10,144 bases of DNA from Hyphomicrobiaceae bacterium (lineage in GTDB: Bacteria; Pseudomonadota; Alphaproteobacteria; Rhizobiales; JAKIUO01). The stretch is taken from contig JAKIUO010000106.1 in NCBI GenBank assembly GCA_021647535.1, positions 1 to 10,144 of the forward strand. Direction: 5' to 3'. Of the stretch, positions 1 through 4,690 are shown piece after piece (within the stretch, counting starts at the first letter, position 1; every line of letters begins with the position of its first letter). The notes under the pieces were generated by a model, which saw nothing but the letters and a program-made list of their open reading frames with translations, did not search any database and was not told where the DNA came from. The translations under genes were made by a program, and so were the position numbers.

Positions 1-114
1 TGCATTGGCCGGGCTGGCGCCCAACGGGGCAAGCGCTGCAAAGGCAGCTGCAGCAGATGCGCCAAGCACAAAACTACGTCTGTCAACGACCTTAAGATGG
101 ATTTGTTCGCTCAT
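1..114 (-). CDS. N-terminus of a Tat-exported protein (truncated at window edge)
   Basis: Only the first 38 codons lie in the window and the gene continues past position 1. The protein begins MSEQIHLKVVDRRSFVLGAS and goes on with an Ala-rich hydrophobic stretch ending in SPANA. The DRRSFVL core fits the twin-arginine consensus (S/T-R-R-x-F-L-K), the hydrophobic region is short and mild, and an A-x-A type cleavage site (ANA) follows at about residue 38. I infer export of a folded, perhaps cofactor-containing, protein to the periplasm through TatABC. The ATG at 114 is preceded by a purine-rich Shine-Dalgarno sequence (AGAGAGGA, about 120-127) at good spacing. The mature domain is not visible, so no enzyme family can be named. 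The upstream region contains strong inverted repeats that may control it. Confidence 0.75.
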   Translation of the reverse strand, partial: MSEQIHLKVVDRRSFVLGASAAAAFAALAPLGASPANA

Positions 115-148
115 CTTGTTCCTCTCTTGTTTTCTATTATGGCTTAAG

Positions 149-186
149 CAGATCCATAATATAGTTGAGCCTATATTATGGATCTG
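149..186. repeat. Perfect 16-bp-arm inverted repeat upstream of the Tat gene
   Basis: Arms 149-164 and 171-186 are exact reverse complements (CAGATCCATAATATAG and its complement) around a 6-base loop TTGAGC. The repeat lies 35-72 bp upstream of the Tat-protein ATG, so it covers the place where a promoter or 5' leader should be. It could be a large dimeric operator, since the arms contain -10-like AT-rich sequence, or an mRNA leader hairpin. No T-run follows on either strand, which argues against an intrinsic terminator. Confidence 0.75.
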
Positions 187-211
187 ACTAAGCCGGTTTG
201 CAGTATTTTTC

Positions 212-227
212 GCAATCGAACGATTGC
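212..227. promoter_or_regulatory. GCAATCG-AA-CGATTGC inverted repeat, possible operator
   Basis: Two 7-bp arms (212-218 and 221-227) are perfectly complementary around two bases. The size and near-symmetry fit a dimeric regulator site of the MarR/TetR/ArsR scale. It lies about 100 bp upstream of the Tat-gene ATG, just beyond the larger hairpin. No regulator gene is adjacent, so the link to any factor is inference. Confidence 0.35.
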
Positions 228-486
228 CTTCTTTGTCCGAATGAAGCTCCGGTTTTTTCTGCATTATTGGCAACAGAGACTTTTTGTCTCGCAAGCTGTG
301 TTCTTGTTTTTATTCTACACTTTTATTTTATAATTTGTGGCGTGCAGTGATTGCGAGTTTAAAAAACCGCTGTTGCAATTGCAAGGCTATAATGTCGCAC
401 ATGAAATTGATATTAGGTTTTTTCATGAGGTGTATCAGGGAATACCCTTATAAAAAGAGCAAATAACAGGAAAAGGGGAGGAGGTT

Positions 487-621
487 ATGGGGCCCTGCAA
501 AGGGGATCAACACCATGAATATGCATGTTTTGAGTGTGCTTTTACAATCATACCAATAGTATTAACTGGAGAGCATTTAACTGGCTATGCGCATGTTATC
601 CACGCGCTTTTTGGTTGTTAA
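487..621 (+). CDS. Possible 44-aa small ORF (doubtful)
   Basis: An ATG at 487 opens 44 codons ending in TAA at 619-621, beginning MGPCKGDQHH and containing a CFEC pair plus two more cysteines and several histidines. A purine-rich GGGGAGGAGG (475-484) sits just upstream, with its first GGAG at usable spacing and its last AGG only two bases from the ATG. It is convergent with the EAL gene and overlaps that gene's 3' end by 45 bp. I do not recognise the peptide. Without conservation data it may be chance; it is listed only because of the ribosome-binding-like sequence. Confidence 0.15.
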   Translation: MGPCKGDQHHEYACFECAFTIIPIVLTGEHLTGYAHVIHALFGC

Positions 622-1614
622 CCGGGGACTGGTTGTTGGTGTATTGTTCTGGGTCAGCGGTTTTTTCTGTTCATCCAGTAAGGATAAAAGATCTTTTGCC
701 GGGAGGGGACGTGCGAAATAAAAGCCCTGACCTTCTTTTATACCGATGGCTTGCGCGGCAAGTGCCTGTTCGGGGGTTTCGATGCCTTCGGCCACGACAC
801 TCATTTGATATTGATGTGCCAAATTGGCGAGCATCTCGACCATCTGACGGGCGCGCTCATTATCAACAATGCCATCAATGAAAATCTTGTCGAGCTTGAT
901 GGTGGAAACATCGAGTTTTTGTATTGAGGACAGGCCATTGTGCCCCGTGCCTGCATCATCAATGGCGATGCGGATACCCTTTTTTTTATAGTGAGCAATG
1001 ACTTCGCAGGCCAGATCAAGATCATTGATCGGTTGTCTCTCGGTAATTTCAGCGACAAGGCAAGTCGGGGACAGATCAACAATTTTCAGCACATCAAGCA
1101 GGCGTGGCAGGAATTTGGGGTCCAGAAACTGATCCGGTGTGACGTTGAAGGTCAGTTTTAAATGCGGGTTGGCGCGCAGTTCTTTGCCAAGAGACAGGCC
1201 AGCCTGGTGCAGCAAGGCAAATATTATGGCATCAATTCGACTGAAATTTTCTGCTAACGGGATAAAGATACCCGGCGACACCATGCTGCCGTCGGGCTTG
1301 ATCCAGCGCGCCAGCATTTCAAAACCGGCAATCTCGCTGGAGCCCAGATTGATAATCGGCTGGAAATAGGGCACGAACTCACCATTAGCAATGGCTTCGT
1401 CAAGTTCATCGAGGGGGCCGAGCGGTGGAAACAGGGCGCGAGCGGCCAAAAAGCCAACAGATATGCCGACCACTCCAAAAAAAAGGTCAACGAATAGCAG
1501 GCTCGAACTTTTCCAGACAAAAACAATATAATAGAACAGAAAATGAGGAACCGTGACGAAAGCAGCGGAGATGACGATCATTGTCGCCAGCTGGATCGAT
1601 TGCCGTTTCGCCAT
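577..1614 (-). CDS. Membrane-anchored EAL-domain c-di-GMP phosphodiesterase
   Basis: This 345-aa protein has two predicted transmembrane helices (about 8-33 and 37-62) with a very short external loop, then a single EAL domain (about 75-315) and a polar Lys/Thr-rich tail. No GGDEF, PAS or response-receiver domain is present. EAL domains hydrolyse cyclic di-GMP to pGpG using two divalent metals. The signature is EML (99-101) rather than EAL, but the metal and catalytic positions appear kept: E99, N157 (FNVTP), E189 (AEITE), D219-D220 (IDDAGTG), K240 (IKLDK), E276 (VAEGIE) and Q296 (EGQGFYF). I therefore infer an active enzyme on the cytoplasmic face. The ATG at 1614 has only a weak AAGGA at long spacing. 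The gene lies 80 bp downstream of queC on the same strand, and GTAAAC repeats in that gap suggest its own control. Confidence 0.93.
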   Translation of the reverse strand: MAKRQSIQLATMIVISAAFVTVPHFLFYYIVFVWKSSSLLFVDLFFGVVGISVGFLAARALFPPLGPLDELDEAIANGEFVPYFQPIINLGSSEIAGFEMLARWIKPDGSMVSPGIFIPLAENFSRIDAIIFALLHQAGLSLGKELRANPHLKLTFNVTPDQFLDPKFLPRLLDVLKIVDLSPTCLVAEITERQPINDLDLACEVIAHYKKKGIRIAIDDAGTGHNGLSSIQKLDVSTIKLDKIFIDGIVDNERARQMVEMLANLAHQYQMSVVAEGIETPEQALAAQAIGIKEGQGFYFARPLPAKDLLSLLDEQKKPLTQNNTPTTSPRLTTKKRVDNMRIAS

Positions 1615-1643
1615 TTCGCTGTTTTTCCTTATATTTGGAAACA

Positions 1644-1675
1644 GTTTAGAGGGTAAACTTTAGGAGAAGGTAAAC
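1644..1675. promoter_or_regulatory. GTAAAC-type repeats upstream of the EAL gene
   Basis: GGTAAAC occurs twice in direct orientation (1652-1658 and 1669-1675), 17 bp start to start. The first copy also forms an inverted pair with GTTTA at 1644-1648 (GTTTA-N5-TAAAC). The cluster lies 30-61 bp upstream of the EAL ATG at 1614, in the gap after queC. The same half site forms a perfect inverted repeat at 9579-9602 upstream of the histidine kinase, also with 17-bp half-site spacing. A shared regulator is an inference from this match. Confidence 0.3.
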
Positions 1676-1694
1676 AGGTGTTCGAAAATGGGAT

Positions 1695-2354
1695 TTATTG
1701 GCTTGTCAAAAGGGGGTCTTTGACTTTGTTAAGGGCGAAAGCCTGCGCCCGTTCTACGCAGCTGCCGCATTTTCCGCAGGGGTGCGCACCGCCCGCATAA
1801 CAGGTCCAGGTTTGTGCGAAATCAACACCGAGGTTCAGCCCATGCTTGACGATTTTGGCCTTGTCATCCTGCAGATAGGGAACGTGCAGCTTGATTTTTT
1901 GCCAGTCGCAGAGCTGCAGGGCGCTTTTCATGGCCTCGACAAAGTCGGGGCGGCAATCGGGGTATATGGCGTGGTCGCCGCCATGAGCGCCATAAAACAG
2001 CTCGGTGCGCTGTTGGCTGATGGCGATGCCAGTGGCAATCGACAACATGATCATATTGCGGTTGGGCACGACGGTCTGTTTCATATTATCGTCTTCATAA
2101 TGGCCCTTCGGCAGCTCATCGCCTTTTTTGAGAAGCGCACTGTCAAACAGTTCACCGATAAAGGGCAGGGCGATGGTCTGGTGTTCGATGCCGAGCAATG
2201 CCGCCTGTCTGGCCGCGCACTCAAGTTCACGCGTGTGTTTTTGCCCATAGTCAAAGGAAACGGCGGCCAGCTGTTTTTCGCCGCGCGCCAGAATATCGTG
2301 GGCCAGAACGGTGCTATCAAGCCCGCCGGATAATATGATCAGTGCCCTTTTCAT
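1695..2354 (-). CDS. queC: 7-cyano-7-deazaguanine (preQ0) synthase QueC
   Basis: QueC converts 7-carboxy-7-deazaguanine to preQ0 using ATP and ammonia, the third step of the queuosine-precursor pathway, in the cytosol. From the ATG at 2354 the protein is 219 aa and begins MKRALIILSGG, matching the usual family start. An in-frame TTG at 2375 would add seven residues but is unlikely. The ATP-pyrophosphatase P-loop SGGLDST is at 9-15, a FDYGQKH motif follows at 34-40, and VVPNRN at 95-100. The C-terminal zinc site has four cysteines (C185, C193, C196, C199 in TCYAGGAHPCGKCGSC). Length is close to that of E. coli QueC (231 aa). An AAGGA lies about 13 bases before the ATG, rather far. queE lies upstream on the same strand after a gap of about 140 bp holding an FNR-type palindrome. 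Confidence 0.97.
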   Translation of the reverse strand: MKRALIILSGGLDSTVLAHDILARGEKQLAAVSFDYGQKHTRELECAARQAALLGIEHQTIALPFIGELFDSALLKKGDELPKGHYEDDNMKQTVVPNRNMIMLSIATGIAISQQRTELFYGAHGGDHAIYPDCRPDFVEAMKSALQLCDWQKIKLHVPYLQDDKAKIVKHGLNLGVDFAQTWTCYAGGAHPCGKCGSCVERAQAFALNKVKDPLLTSQ

Positions 2355-2462
2355 ATCTGCTCTGTTTTCCTTCAAGGTCTACCAGATGTCATCGTCAAAC
2401 CGTTGTCCCTTCAACGCGGTTCATTGGTCAGCAGGCCATATGCCATAGACGCTGACTTAAGT

Positions 2463-2494
2463 GTTTCAGGTTTGATCCATATCAAAGCTGAAAC
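2463..2494. promoter_or_regulatory. Perfect FNR/FixK-type box inside a longer palindrome, upstream of queC
   Basis: Read on the minus strand, positions 2485-2472 give TTGAT-ATGG-ATCAA, an exact match to the FNR/Anr/FixK consensus TTGAT-N4-ATCAA. It is flanked by one more pair and, after a single mismatch, by 7-bp arms GTTTCAG (2463-2469) and CTGAAAC (2488-2494). It starts 3 bases past the queE stop and its centre is about 124 bp upstream of the queC ATG. As an activator site it would place a start of transcription near 2437, though no strong -10 is seen there. Alternatively the whole 32-base structure is a 3' hairpin of queE. No T-run follows. Confidence 0.45.
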
Positions 2495-2497
2495 GCT

Positions 2498-3169
2498 CTA
2501 TACTCCCGCTTTATCGCAATAGACAAAGACCTGCAAGCGTGGTGAGAAACGAAAGCCGTGTTGCTTACAAAGTTCAATGATTTTGGGCGAGGCGGCCACC
2601 AGCTGCTTACGGGTCTGCGCTTGCGGCATCAGCATGACGCGCTGGTGCGATATATTATGTTTTTCCATGAGCGCTAGAATTTCAGTTAGGTCGGCCTTGT
2701 GATCAACGACAAATTTCCACCAGCTTTTTTGCGGCCAACCCTGCGCCAGGATCTCATAGGGTTTTTGACCTGAATTTTCCAGTTTGGGTGAAATATTGAT
2801 GACATCCCAGAAAGAATCGGTAATCGCCAGCGTGCCATTGGTCTCAATTTCAAAGCTAAAGTCAGAGCTGAGCACCAACAGCTCTTTGCGAATTTTGCGG
2901 ATGGCTGGCTGCAACAAAGCGGGTTCGCCACCTGTAAAAACCACATTGTTGGAAAGGCCATAAACGCATATCTGCTCGGCCACCTGCACCGCGCTCCTCT
3001 TGTCAAAACGTGCAAAATCCTTGTGCCAGGCATATTTGGTATCACACCACGAGCAGGTCAGATTACACCCAAACAGACGGACAAAGACGCTAGGCACCCC
3101 GGCATTGATCCCTTCACCCTGCACGGAATAAAAGATCTCGGTGACTTTGATGGAGGCTTTGTCAGGCAT
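2498..3169 (-). CDS. queE: 7-carboxy-7-deazaguanine synthase QueE (radical SAM)
   Basis: QueE rearranges 6-carboxy-tetrahydropterin (the QueD product) into 7-carboxy-7-deazaguanine with S-adenosylmethionine, Mg2+ and an oxygen-sensitive [4Fe-4S] cluster. The 223-aa protein starts MPDKASIKVTEIFYSVQGEG, a typical QueE N-terminus. Cluster ligands are C35, C39 and C42 in GCNLTCSWCDT (CX3CX2C). FTGGEP (79-84 region) and ETNGT (109-113) are further radical-SAM and SAM-binding elements, and the C-terminus SPRLQVFVYCDKAGV fits the family. The ATG at 3169 has AAGGA (3178-3182) with 8-base spacing. By eye the sequence is closer to the QueE type of gammaproteobacteria and Firmicutes than to the type I associate with rhizobia, an impression that needs a tree. 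queD lies 203 bp upstream, separated by three hairpins. Confidence 0.96.
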   Translation of the reverse strand: MPDKASIKVTEIFYSVQGEGINAGVPSVFVRLFGCNLTCSWCDTKYAWHKDFARFDKRSAVQVAEQICVYGLSNNVVFTGGEPALLQPAIRKIRKELLVLSSDFSFEIETNGTLAITDSFWDVINISPKLENSGQKPYEILAQGWPQKSWWKFVVDHKADLTEILALMEKHNISHQRVMLMPQAQTRKQLVAASPKIIELCKQHGFRFSPRLQVFVYCDKAGV

Positions 3170-3193
3170 GGGGGACTTCCTTATTGCGCCGTA

Positions 3194-3302
3194 AAGCCCT
3201 TGCAGGGCTTGCCCTCGCCGGGCGGGCAGCCTGTTCAGCTGGAACCAAAGGCTAGCCTTTGGAAACCATTTTGAGAATTGGGGTTTGGGGACTAGTCCCC
3301 AA
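3194..3302. repeat. Three perfect hairpins in the queD-queE gap, possible repeat element
   Basis: Hairpin A is AAGCCCT-TGC-AGGGCTT (3194-3210). Hairpin B is an 18-bp exact palindrome CCAAAGGCTAGCCTTTGG (3245-3262). Hairpin C is an 18-bp exact palindrome TTGGGGACTAGTCCCCAA (3285-3302). A GC-rich stretch (3211-3230) between A and B can also fold. No T-run follows any of them, so they are not obvious intrinsic terminators. They may stabilise or end the queD mRNA, shield the queE ribosome-binding site (hairpin A is about 12 bases from it), or be a dispersed palindromic intergenic element. Confidence 0.6.
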
Positions 3303-3372
3303 GACCGTCTGTCAAGATGCCAAGCCTCGCAGAGAAGAGGTGCCCTTTGATGGCAAACTGCTTTAGCGGTTT

Positions 3373-3822
3373 TTACTCATGGGTGATTTGGGCAAAGCAG
3401 TTGGGTGTTTCCCATAATTTGATGGATTTGATTGTCAGGCTGTCATTATAGGTCTGCGCGAACACTGGTTGCAAATGTTCGTCGATGAATTTGACCAGGT
3501 TTTCGACGGTTGGAATATAGGGGATGACGACGAATTTACTGTCAGTGGTTGCCAGGAAGTCGAGCAATTGCTGATCGCCGTCCCAGACCAGAAAGGCGTG
3601 GTCGAGCATATCGAGGAATTGCAGCGCCAGCCGTTTGACATCGGCGAAATCGAGCACCATGCCTTCAAAGCTCTGGTCTGGGGTTTCTAGGATTTTTCCG
3701 GCCAGTGTGAGCTCCAGCTTGTAGCGGTGGCCGTGCATATTGCGGCACTTGCTATTGTGGTTGGGGATGCGGTGGCCGCTGTCAAATTCGAAAAGCCGGG
3801 TGATTTGCATGGGGTGCGCCAT
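3373..3822 (-). CDS. queD: 6-carboxy-5,6,7,8-tetrahydropterin synthase QueD
   Basis: QueD converts 7,8-dihydroneopterin triphosphate to 6-carboxy-tetrahydropterin, the first step dedicated to 7-deazaguanine synthesis. The 149-aa protein shows the 6-pyruvoyl-tetrahydropterin-synthase fold signature: zinc ligands H17 (FDSGH), H30 and H32 (MHGH), catalytic C26 (SKCRNMHGH), the D74-H75 pair (LDHAFL), E107 (PTVENL) and E138 (KLWETPN). Length is slightly above E. coli QueD (about 120 aa). The ATG at 3822 has no Shine-Dalgarno but sits 9 bases below a TATAAT, suggesting a leaderless message. An internal ATG (codon 5) also lacks one. It is first of the que genes in transcription order and is divergent from the membrane protein at 4032. 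No folE or queF is in the window. Confidence 0.95.
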   Translation of the reverse strand: MAHPMQITRLFEFDSGHRIPNHNSKCRNMHGHRYKLELTLAGKILETPDQSFEGMVLDFADVKRLALQFLDMLDHAFLVWDGDQQLLDFLATTDSKFVVIPYIPTVENLVKFIDEHLQPVFAQTYNDSLTIKSIKLWETPNCFAQITHE

Positions 3823-3830
3823 ATTACCAG

Positions 3831-3859
3831 ATTATAGGGTTGAACGTCTGTCAGACCAA
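3831..3859 (-). promoter_or_regulatory. Sigma70-like promoter of queD, probably giving a leaderless mRNA
   Basis: On the minus strand TTGGTC (3859-3854) and a perfect TATAAT (3836-3831) are 17 bases apart. Eight bases (CTGGTAAT) separate the -10 from the queD ATG at 3822, so transcription should begin between about 3825 and the A of the ATG. No Shine-Dalgarno sequence is possible in so short a leader. Confidence 0.55.
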
Positions 3860-3961
3860 TCGGCTATAGGATAGTGCGCTTGCCGCTGTCAAGCGGCCCA
3901 TGCGCACGCCCTGCAGTCCGATGAGGGGTTCTGATAGGGATTGGCGTGCTTTGAACAGCCT

Positions 3962-3991
3962 TTGACAGTTCCCTTTTTGGCTAAATATTAC
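3962..3991 (+). promoter_or_regulatory. Possible promoter of the 4032 membrane-protein gene
   Basis: A consensus TTGACA (3962-3967) is followed after 18 bases by TATTAC (3986-3991) within the AT-rich run TAAATATTACTAT. The -10 match is only fair and other frames of it are possible. It would give a leader of about 35 bases before the ATG at 4032. Confidence 0.4.
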
Positions 3992-4031
3992 TATTTGTTA
4001 ATGATCGCAACATCAAAGGGAGGGCCCGAAA

Positions 4032-4457
4032 ATGACACCGCAATTGACAAAAGATCAACTGACAACTCTGCAATTGACCATTCCGGTCAGCTCTAGGTTG
4101 GATAGAGGCTGGAAATATCTTTTTACCAGCTGGTTCATTGTGATGGCGATGATTGCGGCGGGTTTTGTCCTGGAGAGACTGTTTCCTGAAATGGAACTGG
4201 CCCCGAAGATGCTGATCGATTTTTTTGAACCGGCCTGGTTGAATATTCTCTCAACCCTTGCTGTGAGTGGCCTGATTTTGGCGATTCCGACCGCATATCT
4301 GGTCGCCGCGATTTTCGTGTCCATCACGAGTATGCTGGAGGGGCAAGGGGGGCTGGGGCTTTTCCTGACCTCGGTATTTGGGTCTTATGCGGCTTTTCTC
4401 GTGGGTAGTTTTGCGTTCTATATATTGCAGGTGTTTTTGTCAGGCAACACCCATTAG
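4032..4457 (+). CDS. Small three-helix membrane protein of unknown function
   Basis: This 141-aa protein is not recognised. It has a polar N-terminus (1-27) with a QLT-x-x repeat, then three predicted transmembrane helices at about 28-50, 70-98 and 108-136, and a short tail SGNTH. The loop between helices 1 and 2 is acidic (FPEMELAPKM). No catalytic or binding motif is seen. The start is well supported: a strong GGGAGG (4018-4023) lies 8 bases before the ATG and a TTGACA promoter lies further up. The N-terminus is encoded by three near copies of a 9-base unit (4041-4049, 4056-4064, 4071-4079) at 15-base spacing, with one internal base change and one terminal change. It diverges from queD and converges on the mutase gene, so neighbours give no clue to its job. 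It could be a subunit of a larger membrane complex or an orphan inner-membrane protein. Confidence 0.75.
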   Translation: MTPQLTKDQLTTLQLTIPVSSRLDRGWKYLFTSWFIVMAMIAAGFVLERLFPEMELAPKMLIDFFEPAWLNILSTLAVSGLILAIPTAYLVAAIFVSITSMLEGQGGLGLFLTSVFGSYAAFLVGSFAFYILQVFLSGNTH

Positions 4458-4532
4458 CTGTTATGATTATCAGGCGACCGGGGGCATTGTATATTGTTCA
4501 CCTCCCAATTTTAAACCACCCTGATTTCATCT

Positions 4533-4564
4533 CTGCCGCGATCATATTGTATCGCAAGCGGCAG
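4533..4564. repeat. Hairpin in the convergent intergenic region (left)
   Basis: CTGCCG (4533-4538) pairs with CGGCAG (4559-4564), and inside it CGAT (4539-4542) pairs with ATCG (4551-4554) with a CAAG bulge (4555-4558). It lies about 75 bp after the stop of the 4032 gene. No T-run follows, so a role in ending transcription or protecting the 3' end is only possible. Confidence 0.35.
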
Positions 4565-4606
4565 TCCATTGGAGTTTACCTAAGCCTACACAACCAATTT
4601 ATTGCA

Positions 4607-4656
4607 CATCTTCATTGGATCACCGGACAGGCCTCAAAGCTCGTCCGGTGAAGATG
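4607..4656. terminator. Large interrupted hairpin between convergent genes
   Basis: CACCGGAC (4621-4628) pairs with GTCCGGTG (4643-4650) across a 14-base loop. Beyond an 8-base bulge, CATCTT (4607-4612) pairs with AAGATG (4651-4656). TTTACC (4575-4580) and GGTAAA (4663-4668) could extend the fold. It lies 35 bp beyond the mutase stop and between two convergent genes, the usual place for a shared bidirectional terminator, but lacks a good T-run on either strand. The 233-bp gap (4458-4690) otherwise shows no gene. Confidence 0.35.
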
Positions 4657-4690
4657 TTTGTTGGTAAAGCCAAAAGCTGTCCGGCCTTGA

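Larger units (their letters stand above)
115..576. other. Long AT-rich intergenic region with inverted repeats
   Basis: About 460 bp separate the Tat-protein start from the end of the EAL gene. I see no conserved protein here. The stretch holds the 5' region of the Tat gene with two inverted repeats (149-186 and 212-227, listed separately), a 12-bp palindrome TTGCAATTGCAA (373-384), a small GAGAC-T5-GTCTC repeat (276-290), and a purine-rich ribosome-binding-like sequence (475-484) before a 44-codon ORF. Part may be the 3' untranslated region of the EAL mRNA. No hairpin with a T-run that would be a clear intrinsic terminator was found. Confidence 0.6.

Noticed and set aside
284..466. 60-codon plus-strand ORF starting with TTG
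   Set aside because: No ribosome-binding site at the start, AT-rich random-looking protein, no sign of conservation.
1698..2333. 211-codon plus-strand ORF opposite queC
   Set aside because: Antisense to a gene with full QueC motifs; shadow frame.
3170..3372. preQ1 riboswitch upstream of queE
   Set aside because: I looked for a preQ1 aptamer pseudoknot with an A-rich tail before the queE and queC starts and saw only simple palindromes; queD has almost no leader to hold one.
4463..4651. 62-codon plus-strand ORF after the membrane-protein gene
   Set aside because: No ribosome-binding site and it runs through two hairpins in a convergent gap.
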